Positions 1 through 6,777 of a DNA stretch of 64,000 nucleotides are shown here, one piece after another (position 1 is the stretch's first letter; every line of letters starts with the position of its first letter). A program made the translations under genes and the position numbers. The stretch spans positions 4,313,157-4,377,156 of the forward strand of contig NZ_CP019962.1 in the NCBI RefSeq assembly GCF_000807675.2, read 5' to 3'. Below the pieces are notes generated by a model. That model searched no databases, had not been told where the DNA came from, and worked only from the letters and a program-made list of their open reading frames with translations. Origin of the DNA: Eubacterium limosum (GTDB lineage: Bacteria > Bacillota > Clostridia > Eubacteriales > Eubacteriaceae).

Positions 1-52
1 GTTCAGAATCAATAATGACTCCATCCATATCAAAAATGACTGCCTCGATCAT
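1..52 (-). CDS. HAD-superfamily hydrolase, N-terminal fragment
   Basis: Only the first 17 codons lie in the window; the gene runs off the left edge. On the minus strand an ATG at 52 opens the peptide MIEAVIFDMDGVIIDSE, the classic HAD motif I (DxDG with the catalytic Asp nucleophile) of the beta-phosphoglucomutase/phosphatase subfamily. A GAGGAG ribosome-binding site lies just upstream. The substrate cannot be told from this fragment. The TetR gene to its right is on the same strand, 87 bp upstream. Confidence 0.8.
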   Translation of the reverse strand, partial: MIEAVIFDMDGVIIDSE

Positions 53-139
53 TTCATCTCCTCAAAAAAATATTTCCTATATAAATACTGCAAACCGCTT
101 CCGCAAGCTCATATCACTCCAAAGCATCTAACGCCGAGG

Positions 140-796
140 TTAGATCAGAAAGCGAATTTCTGACAGTTGTCCGCTTTCAGAAAAACGAAAGGCCTGCTCA
201 ATAGTATTATCCAGCGTTTCTTTGTCAATGGCTAAAATACGAAACGTGTTGCGTACCAGATACTCCACAACCTTGTGTGCATCAAAAGGCAACTCTCTGT
301 CGTAATAATCCATATATATTTCCTTTTGCGCGCCATAATTCGTAATGGCATATGCGTCCAGATCATCTTTCTCATATGATTTATTGAAAAAATCAAGACA
401 TGATCGATTGAATGTCTTAATTAAATACAAACGCTCTTTACGGCTGGCATCTTTTTCCAATATTTCATAATAAAACCGAGCATTTTTTGAGTCTTTAAGG
501 ATATCATCAAAAAAACAAATCAGCGTAAAACAGTATTTTGTAAACAGTGTTGCCTCCTGTCCCAAAGTCTCACTGATAGAGTTGTAAAGCCCCATGAAAT
601 ATGTATTGTAAATCTCACCTACTAAATCTGTCTTTTTTTTGAAATAATAGGTCATCGTACCAAGCTTTACACCTGCTTCTTCTGCAATATCCTGGATTCC
701 TGTATTGGTATAACCGCGTTCATAAAACAGCTTTTTTGCAGTATTCATTATATTTTCTCGGGTCTTTTTCCCTTTAGTTGTTAATTTTTCGGCCAT
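140..796 (-). CDS. TetR/AcrR family transcriptional regulator
   Basis: A 218-residue protein with a typical TetR N-terminal DNA-binding domain (about residues 10-58: helix, then GIQDIAEEAGVKLGTMTYYF, the turn and recognition helix) followed by an all-helical ligand/dimerisation domain that I cannot assign to a substrate. It is transcribed leftward from an AT-rich intergenic region towards the HAD gene. An imperfect palindrome 29 bp upstream of the start could be its own operator. The target is unknown; the HAD gene downstream on the same strand is the nearest candidate. The family assignment is firm, the role is not. Confidence 0.85.
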   Translation of the reverse strand: MAEKLTTKGKKTRENIMNTAKKLFYERGYTNTGIQDIAEEAGVKLGTMTYYFKKKTDLVGEIYNTYFMGLYNSISETLGQEATLFTKYCFTLICFFDDILKDSKNARFYYEILEKDASRKERLYLIKTFNRSCLDFFNKSYEKDDLDAYAITNYGAQKEIYMDYYDRELPFDAHKVVEYLVRNTFRILAIDKETLDNTIEQAFRFSESGQLSEIRFLI

Positions 797-824
797 ACTT
801 CACCCTGCTTTCTTTAAGTACTAA

Positions 825-843
825 TGGAGAATTTTATTTTCCA
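825..843. promoter_or_regulatory. possible TetR autoregulatory palindrome
   Basis: TGGAGAA-tttta-TTTTCCA, seven-base arms with one mismatch, 29 bp upstream of the TetR start codon. This is the position expected for an autoregulatory operator but there is no second copy in the window to support it. Confidence 0.25.
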
Positions 844-1088
844 ATACAGTAATTGTACCATTTGATTCTCATGATAACAACCAATATTCTCAGTAAAAAT
901 ATCGTCTTTTTCGCTGTTTTTTTATATTTTCTTTTTCAATAATCGTTTTATTTATATTTTGATATATAATTCAATCACTACCATCTAAGCCTTGGTATTG
1001 CAAAAGAAAATTACATAAACAAAGTTACATCAATAACGAAAGAGTTTCATTTTGTAATAAAATAAAAATAATTTTTTATATTTTATAC
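844..1088. other. AT-rich intergenic stretch
   Basis: No convincing gene. Very AT-rich DNA between the divergent TetR gene and the ncRNA promoter. It must contain the TetR promoter, but I could not single out a good -35/-10 pair. Confidence 0.5.
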
Positions 1089-1117
1089 TTGACAGTTCTT
1101 TTTCTTTGTTGTATACT
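1089..1117 (+). promoter_or_regulatory. strong sigma-A promoter of the candidate ncRNA
   Basis: TTGACA (1089-1094), a 17-bp spacer and TATACT (1112-1117), close to the consensus. The expected transcription start is near 1124. The operator-like inverted repeat at 1126-1145 begins right after it, so a bound repressor would block initiation. Confidence 0.8.
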
Positions 1118-1125
1118 TAAGTCAT

Positions 1126-1145
1126 AAGTTAGTTATGCTTAACTT
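1126..1145. promoter_or_regulatory. operator-like inverted repeat, copy 1
   Basis: AAGTTAG-ttatgc-TTAACTT: outer six-base arms AAGTTA/TAACTT are perfect, with a G/T mismatch at the inner edge. The same GTTAG-N6-CTAAC layout occurs at 3257-3272 and 43638-43653. Here it sits nine bases past the -10 box, an arrangement repeated at the DUF3793 promoter. The regulator is unknown. Confidence 0.6.
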
Positions 1146-1477
1146 AAGCAGCTAAACTGAACAACAACACACTCTCTGATTAATGCAGCCAATCAGATGA
1201 AGATTATCGAAGCACAGCGATAATCACTCACCGTAACATGTGAGAAGTATTCCTATTAAGACAAATCCTTTTAACAATCAACTTCGTTCAAATACCAATG
1301 AATTGTTTAATCCACTTTCAAAAGCTGCTGAAACTAACTTATTAATTTCTTCAAAAGTGTTTCGGGAAATGATACTCCTTCTTTTGGAGCCTGCCAAGGG
1401 CAGGCAGGCTCCTTTCCCAACACATCCAATTAACCTCTCTTGAATTGATGAATGCTATCATTCATTGTTCATTAAAC

Positions 1478-1508
1478 AGCCTGCAGGCTTTACTGACAGG
1501 CTTTTTTT
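1478..1508 (+). terminator. intrinsic terminator of the candidate ncRNA
   Basis: AGCCTG (1478-1483) pairs with CAGGCT (1497-1502), 13-nt loop, then seven T. On the other strand it lies just past the stop of the ATC-hydrolase-like gene and could also end that transcript. Confidence 0.7.
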
Positions 1509-1510
1509 AT

Positions 1511-2125
1511 TTAGACTTTATAAAAGCTCAGCTCGCAATAATCATCTCCCTGCCCTTTATAATAAGGACGACTAAATCCAACTTTATCTTCCATACCTTC
1601 AAAAGCAGTTTTTTCAAATTCACAAAATAAAGGAGCTAAAATGACGCAATCATTTGCTTTTAAAACATCAAAAAATAGACAGGCTTTAATATCAAAGCAC
1701 AACTTGCTGCGTGTATTTTCAATCAATTCAATATCCCATTCTTTTTCAGAAAAATAATCGCTATAACCTTCCGCTACCTTTTTTCGATAGTTCGCAAAAA
1801 AGAACGGCGTTGACGACAGCCTCTCCAGCTCTCTAGACATTAAAACAGCATACCCTTTCATAAGCGCTTTTAATATTTCCTCGGTTTGCTGCCATGAAAT
1901 TTTTATCTTAAGCAATGCCTGATATAACGCTATTGTGCGCAGCACAATCTCCCGCATCTGCGGCAGCTCGCCCTTTGTCTCTTCAGACGATTCTTTTGTC
2001 AGCAAAGCATCGTAGCTAAGCTCAAAAGACCTGTAGGCTTTACCTCCTCTTTCAGTTCCGAGCATTTCCAAAAGCAATAATCTGCATTTTTCAAGTAATT
2101 CCTGTTTATTGATTGCCGCTCTCAT
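1511..2125 (-). CDS. L-2-amino-thiazoline-4-carboxylate hydrolase-like protein
   Basis: A 204-residue soluble protein that looks like the ATC-hydrolase family (PF14196 type). The supporting part is the C-terminal segment around residues 178-202 (GFSRPYYKGQGDDYCELSFYK), which fits the family pattern of an Arg followed by G-x-D-x-C-D/E-F/L-x-F/Y, with the preceding helical half rich in Leu and Glu. Many such proteins next to regulators or flavodoxins are uncharacterised, so the hydrolase activity is not assured here. It is the third gene of the leftward group DUF3793, flavodoxin, ATC-like, but a hairpin terminator separates it from the flavodoxin, so it may be read through only in part. Confidence 0.6.
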   Translation of the reverse strand: MRAAINKQELLEKCRLLLLEMLGTERGGKAYRSFELSYDALLTKESSEETKGELPQMREIVLRTIALYQALLKIKISWQQTEEILKALMKGYAVLMSRELERLSSTPFFFANYRKKVAEGYSDYFSEKEWDIELIENTRSKLCFDIKACLFFDVLKANDCVILAPLFCEFEKTAFEGMEDKVGFSRPYYKGQGDDYCELSFYKV

Positions 2126-2151
2126 ATTTTGTCCTTTCTAAGATGAATAAC

Positions 2152-2175
2152 AAAAAGGCCGGATCTCTGCCGGCC
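2152..2175 (-). terminator. terminator after the flavodoxin gene
   Basis: On the minus strand GGCCGG-cagagat-CCGGCC followed by TTTTTG. It lies between the flavodoxin stop and the ATC-hydrolase-like start, so it ends or attenuates the DUF3793-flavodoxin transcript. Confidence 0.75.
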
Positions 2176-2182
2176 TGTAAAA

Positions 2183-2611
2183 CTAAAACTGCGCAAATCC
2201 TTTTCCAAAGTCAACGCACTCTTCCTCACCATCACTATCTGGTGTTTCCTGAATAATCAGCCCTTCGTCATAAAGCACTGCCCCAGCTTCACGAACACGA
2301 TCCTCCCAGTCTCTCATCCATTCACCGTCGCCCCAGCCGTAAGAGCCAAACAAAGCCACTTTTTTATCTTTTAAGTTGGCTTCAATATCCGTAAAGAACG
2401 GATCAAAATCGCCTTCTTCAAGCACTTCTGCCCCCATCGACGGACATCCGAAAACAATATGATCATAATCCGCGATTTTGTCTTTGCTAAAATCCGTTAC
2501 AAAAAAAGTCTCTGAACTTTTCCCACCTTTTTCAATACCGTCCGCAATACGATTGGCCATTAATTCTGTATTTCCTGTGCCGCTCCAATAAATAACTGCA
2601 ATTTTATCCAT
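2183..2611 (-). CDS. flavodoxin
   Basis: A 142-residue short-chain flavodoxin, a small cytoplasmic FMN electron carrier. The phosphate-binding loop SGTGNTE is at residues 10-16. The acidic, aromatic segment FGSYGWGDGEWMRDW (about 88-102) forms the second FMN-binding loop with the Tyr/Trp that stack on the isoalloxazine ring. Flavodoxins commonly replace ferredoxin under iron limitation, which fits the neighbourhood (DUF3793 upstream in the same operon, FeoA genes across the divergent promoter). The operon carries an operator-like repeat at its start site. Confidence 0.93.
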   Translation of the reverse strand: MDKIAVIYWSGTGNTELMANRIADGIEKGGKSSETFFVTDFSKDKIADYDHIVFGCPSMGAEVLEEGDFDPFFTDIEANLKDKKVALFGSYGWGDGEWMRDWEDRVREAGAVLYDEGLIIQETPDSDGEEECVDFGKGFAQF

Positions 2612-2635
2612 TTTTATTCTCCTTTAATGATTTTA

Positions 2636-3199
2636 TCAACCAGCTTGCATTAATTGTCTGATTGAGGCTCCCCGATTAATATAGCTGCAAACTACATCTC
2701 GGCATTTTGTATATTTTTCAAATAATTTCAATTTATTTTCAACGTCCGAATATACCTTCCAACAACCACACACCTGGCAGTTTTTTCCCTTATTGAGGAT
2801 AAACCCTTCAACATCTTCTATGGGATATCCCAGAAAAACACCAATTTCGTGTGGAAAATCTCCTGTTGCACTTACATTTTTTTTAAGGTTATCCAGCAGT
2901 TCATTAAAAGTCATATTTTCTTGATAACCATATTTTTCTAAAAAGTTTATTACTTTTGGTTCTTTAAGACTCTCTGTAAGCTTCTTTTTTTGATAAACCA
3001 GAACCAATACGCGACGTTCTGTTTCCCATAACGGTTCAAGGTATAAACCTTTATGATTCAAAAAGGCATTATACTCAGATAACAAATCTGAAATATCTGC
3101 AAACTGCTTCTTTGCGCAGCAGATGAGATTCGCTTCTTTTATTCCCATCAGGGTTGGGGCACAATGAAAACCCAGTAATTTATCAAAATCATTCAGCAT
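2636..3199 (-). CDS. DUF3793 family protein
   Basis: A 187-residue protein of the DUF3793 family, whose members typically sit beside flavodoxin and Feo genes in anaerobic Firmicutes. Recognisable signs are an N-terminal HCAPTLMGIKEANL segment, the central FPHEIGVFLGYPIEDVEGF motif and the Cys-rich end CQVCGCWKVYSD followed by a Cys about 20 residues later. The Cys and His residues suggest metal or cofactor binding, but no biochemical role is known to me. It is the first gene of the leftward operon with the flavodoxin; its promoter and operator lie at 3254-3312. Confidence 0.85.
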   Translation of the reverse strand: MLNDFDKLLGFHCAPTLMGIKEANLICCAKKQFADISDLLSEYNAFLNHKGLYLEPLWETERRVLVLVYQKKKLTESLKEPKVINFLEKYGYQENMTFNELLDNLKKNVSATGDFPHEIGVFLGYPIEDVEGFILNKGKNCQVCGCWKVYSDVENKLKLFEKYTKCRDVVCSYINRGASIRQLMQAG

Positions 3200-3253
3200 C
3201 TGTCTTATTTCCCCTTTTATATGTTCAATGATTCCAGCGTTAACTTTGGAATT

Positions 3254-3276
3254 ATTGTTAGTGCTAGCTAACTAAC
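3254..3276. promoter_or_regulatory. operator-like inverted repeat, copy 2
   Basis: GTTAG (3257-3261), six bases, CTAAC (3268-3272), extended to TAAC on the right. Read on the minus strand it begins about eight bases after the -10 box of the DUF3793 promoter, the same geometry as copy 1 at 1126-1145. Confidence 0.6.
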
Positions 3277-3283
3277 TGAAAAC

Positions 3284-3312
3284 ATCTTAGCACGCGTTTT
3301 TTATTCTGTCAA
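3284..3312 (-). promoter_or_regulatory. sigma-A promoter of the DUF3793-flavodoxin operon
   Basis: On the minus strand TTGACA (3312-3307), 17-bp spacer, TAAGAT (3289-3284). The start site near 3277 falls at the edge of the operator-like repeat. Confidence 0.75.
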
Positions 3313-3399
3313 TACCTTTTCATTAAATAGGAATGATTATAAATTAGTTAATATTACGCTATTTTTTCTCTCGAAATTGAATCAATCGCTAAATTCTTC

Positions 3400-3428
3400 T
3401 TGACAATATTATCACAAAAGGTTAAACT
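3400..3428 (+). promoter_or_regulatory. sigma-A promoter of the FeoA-led operon
   Basis: TTGACA (3400-3405), 17-bp spacer, TAAACT (3423-3428). The roughly 55-nt leader that follows holds a weak hairpin (AGATGC/GCATCT, 3443-3448/3466-3471) and two CTAAC half-sites but no full GTTAG-N6-CTAAC repeat. Confidence 0.7.
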
Positions 3429-3491
3429 TTAAACAAGATATCAGATGCGGCTAACATTTTTATGAGCATCTAACTGAATTAGGAGGTATGA

Positions 3492-3710
3492 ATGATGCCG
3501 TTAAGTATGGCCCGTATGGGAGAACCAGTAAGAATAATGAAAATTAATGGTAAAGATGAAACAAAACGTTTTTTAAATAGTTTGGGATTTGTTATTGGTG
3601 ATAATGTCACTGTCGTTTCTCAACTAGGCGGCAACATGATCATCAATGTTAAAGATACACGAGTTGCAATTGATAAATCAATGGCAAATCGAATAATGAT
3701 CAACGAATAA
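3492..3710 (+). CDS. FeoA family protein
   Basis: A 72-residue SH3-like FeoA protein: MPLSMARMGEPVRIMKINGKDETKRFLNSLGF shows the family pattern of an N-terminal strand, the G-x-x-x-x-R/K-F-L-x-x-L-G-F turn, then VTVVSQLGGNMIINVKDTRVAIDKSMANRIMI. FeoA normally assists the ferrous-iron permease FeoB, yet no feoB is nearby. An AGGAGG site precedes two possible ATG codons, 3492 and 3495; the second has the better spacing. A second FeoA follows after 6 bp. Confidence 0.9.
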   Translation: MMPLSMARMGEPVRIMKINGKDETKRFLNSLGFVIGDNVTVVSQLGGNMIINVKDTRVAIDKSMANRIMINE

Positions 3711-3716
3711 GGAGAT

Positions 3717-3944
3717 ATGAATATGAAAACTTTAAAAGCCACTCCATGTGGTCAAACAGTAAAAGTTGTAAAAATTGAAAACAAAGGGCCAATCAAACGT
3801 CGTATTATGGATATGGGAATTACCAAAGGTGTCGATATATTTGTCCGAAAGGTTGCTCCTTTAGGCGACCCGATAGAAGTAACAGTACGAGGTTATGAGC
3901 TATCACTTAGAAAAGCTGACGCCGAAAGTATTATTGTAGAGTAA
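3717..3944 (+). CDS. FeoA family protein, second copy
   Basis: A 75-residue FeoA-domain protein in tandem with the first. The family signature is GPIKRRIMDMGITKGVDIFVRKVAPLGDPIEVTVRGYELSLRKADA, with the typical R-x-x-M-G-I turn and the GDP-[IL]-x-V-x-[VL]-RGYELSLR-K-x-[ED]A end. This copy matches canonical FeoA more closely than the upstream one. It is preceded by AAGGAGA. About 90 bp separate it from the next gene, but no terminator is visible, so all genes to 10456 probably form one transcript. Confidence 0.93.
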   Translation: MNMKTLKATPCGQTVKVVKIENKGPIKRRIMDMGITKGVDIFVRKVAPLGDPIEVTVRGYELSLRKADAESIIVE

Positions 3945-4032
3945 TTTTATTTTATGTTTTTGTTAGTTTTTTCTAATCATGTATAGATAGTAAAACAAAT
4001 ATCGAGTGGACTAATTTATAAGGAGTATAATT

Positions 4033-4275
4033 ATGAAGAATGTTTTAGAAAATGATAAGTTGACTTTTTTTATTGGCGGTATTGCGGCGGCCACTCTTGG
4101 TGTAAAAGCTTTAAAGAGTAAATGCGCCCATAAATTCTTTGTAAGTGCTTTAGCCTCTGGTATGAAATTGCAGGATGATGCTAAAGTGATGTATGAAAAT
4201 ATCAAGGAAGATGCTGTTGATCTCTGTTATGAAGCAAAACTCGAGTCAAAAAAAGCTGAATCTGCTGGAGAATAA
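4033..4275 (+). CDS. DUF6110 family small protein
   Basis: An 80-residue protein with one hydrophobic segment near the N terminus (about residues 12-25, FFIGGIAAATLGVKAL), then a basic patch, a second amphipathic helix FFVSALASGMKLQDDAKVMYENIKEDA and an acidic/Lys-rich tail. This layout is the DUF6110 pattern, found directly upstream of heavy-metal P-type ATPases in Clostridia. The AAGGAG site and 14-bp gap to the ATPase fit co-translation. It may be an ATPase accessory or regulatory subunit; that is inference from gene order. Confidence 0.7.
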   Translation: MKNVLENDKLTFFIGGIAAATLGVKALKSKCAHKFFVSALASGMKLQDDAKVMYENIKEDAVDLCYEAKLESKKAESAGE

Positions 4276-4289
4276 GGAGTAGTCAGACT

Positions 4290-6380
4290 ATGAAATACAC
4301 CATCGTTCACGATATGCCTGGACGCATTCGTCTGCGTTGCGGGCGTAATGCTTTTTCTCTTGATGAAGGCTACAGTATAACTTCTGTTTTGATGGCACAA
4401 ACCATAGTTACCGACGCAAAGGCTTCCAGTATCAACGGAAGCCTTTTAATTTTTTATATCGATGACTCCCGTTCTTTACTTTTAGACTTCATTGATACTT
4501 TAGTGCCTGCAGAACTTCCCGTCATACCGCCAGCCGAGAGAGACACCACTTCTGAAGTTGACGCAGGCTTTCAATATGCGCTTGCGTTTAGAATTGTCCG
4601 CCGATTACTTTTCCGGGGGCTTCTTCCCTCTCCTGTCCGTCATGTAATCACTTTATTCCGCGCTGTCCCCTATGTTGTGCGCGGAATAAAGAGCTTGCTT
4701 AATTTCCGTATTAATGTCGATGTTTTAGATGCATCCTCCATTGGCGTTTCTTTAGCACAGGGAGATTATGGAACCGCAAGCTCCATTATGTTTCTCCTGT
4801 CGCTTTCAGATTTACTGGAAGACTACACAAGAAAAAAAACAAAGCTTGCCCTGGCAGGAAGCTTGTCTGTCAATGTTGACACCGTATGGAAACAGGATAG
4901 TTATGGCAACTTTATAAGCACACCCATCAGCCAGCTTGAAGAGGATGATACTATTATTGTCCGTACCAGCGGCACAATCCCAGTAGATGGTACTATCTGT
5001 GAGGGTGAAGCCTACATTAACGAAGCCTGTATGACGGGCGAATCTCAGTCCGTTTTAAAAAAAGCGGAGGATTCAGTCTATGCAGGAACCGTCGTTGAAG
5101 ACGGCAGCATTGTTATAAAGGTACGTGCTATTGGAAACGGGACTCGTATGAACAAAATCATCGAGCTTATTGACCAATCTGAAAACCTGAAAGCAGATGT
5201 ACAGAGCCATGCCGAAAATTTAGCGGACTCCATTGTTCCCTTTAGCTTTCTGGCATCTGGTCTGGCGTTTTTACTCACCAGAAACGCGACAAAAGCGGCC
5301 TCTGTCCTGCTGGTTGACTACTCCTGCGCCATCAAACTTGCAACACCGATCTCCGTCATCTCAGCTATGCGTGAAGCTGCAAACCATAAAATCGTGGTAA
5401 AGGGTGGGAAATTTCTCGAATCTTATGCTCTGGCAGATACCATTGTTTTTGATAAAACCGGAACGCTCACCGTTGCCTCTCCAAGTGTCAATGAGGTTAT
5501 TTCGTTTCCACCGTATAATAGGACAGAGGTTCTGAAAACCTCGGCCTGTCTTGAAGAGCATTTCCCTCACAGTGTTGCTCACGCCATTGTTCACAAAGCA
5601 GAACAGGAAAATCTAAAGCATCGTGAAGAACATGCCGAAGTAGAATATGTCGTTGCACATGGGATTCGTTCAAAGCTTCACGGCAAAAAGGCGCTTATTG
5701 GCAGCTACCATTTCATTGTAGAGGATGAAGGGATTCCCGTAACGCCAGAACAAAAATCCATCATCGAAGAAAAAGGTCATGGCAAATCGGCGATTTTCTT
5801 AGCTTTGGGTGACGCATTGGCCGGAATGATCTGTATTGATGACCCTCTCCGTCCAGAAGCTGCTGAAACCATACAAGCACTCCGCGAATCTGGCATAAAG
5901 AAAATTATCATGCTCACTGGCGACAGTGATGAAGCCGCGAGAGACGTCTCAGCCCAGCTTGGCATTACGGAATACCAGGCGCAAATTTTACCAGAAGACA
6001 AGGCATCAGTCATCGAGCGTCTGAAGGAAGATGGCCACCAGGTTATCATGGTGGGTGACGGCATTAATGATTCACCGGCTTTAGCCGCTGCAAATGTCTC
6101 TGTTTCCATGAAAGATTCCTCTGATATTGCCCGTGAGGTTGCTGATATTACGTTGCTCAGCACAGACCTCAGAGCGCTTGTTACTTTGCGGCACCTCAGC
6201 CTGTCTTTAATGGAACGCATCCAAAAAAATTTCCATGTCATCATTGGATTTAACAGCCTGCTGCTGGCAGGCGGGCTCATTGGATTTATTCCTCCTGCTA
6301 CCTCTGCCTTTTTACACAATTTTTCTACAATGTTTATCAGCGCGGCCAGTATGCGGCCCTGCTTAAAACCACCTGTATGA
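4290..6380 (+). CDS. heavy-metal translocating P1B-type ATPase
   Basis: A 696-residue membrane ATPase. The N terminus has an HMA2-like metal-binding fold remnant (HDMPGRIRLRCGRNAF). The actuator TGES is near residue 249 (MTGESQSV), the phosphorylated Asp in DKTGT is D388, and the hinge GDGINDSPA begins near 589. The transmembrane metal site, usually CPC or SPC, reads Ser345-Cys346-Ala347 (YSCAIKLATP), so the transported ion cannot be guessed from the classical classes. The VDVLDASSIGVSLAQGDY-type segment puts it in the CtpC/ZosA-like group. Its operon with FeoA proteins and CydDC-like exporters suggests iron, manganese or heme-linked metal homeostasis, probably efflux. It is 14 bp after DUF6110. 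Confidence 0.88.
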   Translation: MKYTIVHDMPGRIRLRCGRNAFSLDEGYSITSVLMAQTIVTDAKASSINGSLLIFYIDDSRSLLLDFIDTLVPAELPVIPPAERDTTSEVDAGFQYALAFRIVRRLLFRGLLPSPVRHVITLFRAVPYVVRGIKSLLNFRINVDVLDASSIGVSLAQGDYGTASSIMFLLSLSDLLEDYTRKKTKLALAGSLSVNVDTVWKQDSYGNFISTPISQLEEDDTIIVRTSGTIPVDGTICEGEAYINEACMTGESQSVLKKAEDSVYAGTVVEDGSIVIKVRAIGNGTRMNKIIELIDQSENLKADVQSHAENLADSIVPFSFLASGLAFLLTRNATKAASVLLVDYSCAIKLATPISVISAMREAANHKIVVKGGKFLESYALADTIVFDKTGTLTVASPSVNEVISFPPYNRTEVLKTSACLEEHFPHSVAHAIVHKAEQENLKHREEHAEVEYVVAHGIRSKLHGKKALIGSYHFIVEDEGIPVTPEQKSIIEEKGHGKSAIFLALGDALAGMICIDDPLRPEAAETIQALRESGIKKIIMLTGDSDEAARDVSAQLGITEYQAQILPEDKASVIERLKEDGHQVIMVGDGINDSPALAAANVSVSMKDSSDIAREVADITLLSTDLRALVTLRHLSLSLMERIQKNFHVIIGFNSLLLAGGLIGFIPPATSAFLHNFSTMFISAASMRPCLKPPV

Positions 6381-6402
6381 TCGATTATCTGAAAGGAGTT
6401 TT

Positions 6403-6777
6403 ATGAAAACACTTTATCTTATTATTGGTTTTTTATTCTTCGGGCTTGGAGCCATCGGTGTTATCTTGCCGGTGCTCCCAACCACCCCTTTCCTTCTTGT
6501 CGCAAGCTATTGCTTCGCGCGGGGCAGCAAGCGGTTTAATGACTGGTTTTTGAGTACCAAAATTTATCAAAAACATCTGGACAGCTTCGTTAAGGAACGA
6601 GCCATGACACTGAAAACTAAGATTTCGCTTCTGTCCTTTGCATCCGCTATGCTGATCCTGGCCTTCTGTCTGGTCGATGTCATTTATGCGCGTATCCTCA
6701 TCATTGCGGTAATGATTTTTAAATACTACTACTTCATCTGTAGGATTAAAACCATTCAGGAGGTACAGAATGATTGA
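6403..6777 (+). CDS. YbaN family (DUF454) inner-membrane protein
   Basis: A 124-residue protein with about three membrane helices. The start LIIGFLFFGLGAIGVILPVLPTTPFLLVASYCFARGSKRFNDWFL is the DUF454/YbaN hallmark (G-x-x-G-x-x-LPVLPTTPFLL-x-A-x-[CY]FA-R-x-S). It lies 22 bp after the ATPase behind a GAAAGGAG site and overlaps the next ABC gene by 8 bp. YbaN has no firmly known function; genes of this family often accompany heme or metal exporters, which fits here. Confidence 0.88.
   Translation: MKTLYLIIGFLFFGLGAIGVILPVLPTTPFLLVASYCFARGSKRFNDWFLSTKIYQKHLDSFVKERAMTLKTKISLLSFASAMLILAFCLVDVIYARILIIAVMIFKYYYFICRIKTIQEVQND

Larger units (their letters stand above)
1124..1508 (+). ncRNA. candidate structured small RNA, about 385 nt
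   Basis: A consensus promoter, an operator at the start site and a terminator bracket this stretch, yet it holds no credible gene. The 67-codon frame at 1240-1443 starts with GTG, lacks a ribosome-binding site and resembles nothing I know. The RNA would form a row of hairpins: TCTGATT/AATCAGA (1175-1181/1191-1197), GATTATCG/CGATAATC (1202-1209/1218-1225), CTCAC/GTGAG (1227-1231/1240-1244), GGAGCCTGCC/GGCAGGCTCC (1386-1395/1403-1412), ATGAATG/CATTCAT (1448-1454/1459-1465) and the terminator. Between them lie C/U-rich single-stranded stretches (CCTTTCCC near 1411, CCTCTCTT near 1434) that could pair with Shine-Dalgarno sequences. The shared operator and the nearby flavodoxin and FeoA genes suggest a metal-responsive sRNA; that is inference. 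A long leader is the alternative, but the terminator comes before any gene on this strand. Confidence 0.5.

Noticed and set aside
126-145. ATCTAAC-N6-GTTAGAT at the TetR stop codon as another operator copy
   Set aside because: Half-sites are in the inverse order (CTAAC first) and it sits at the 3' end of a gene; more likely a weak terminator stem.
1240-1443. 67-codon frame in the candidate ncRNA
   Set aside because: GTG start without ribosome-binding site; it spans hairpins and has no family-like sequence.
5777-6319. 180-codon frame antisense to the P-type ATPase
   Set aside because: Lies over the conserved hinge region of the ATPase; low-complexity Ser/Arg composition typical of a reverse-frame shadow.
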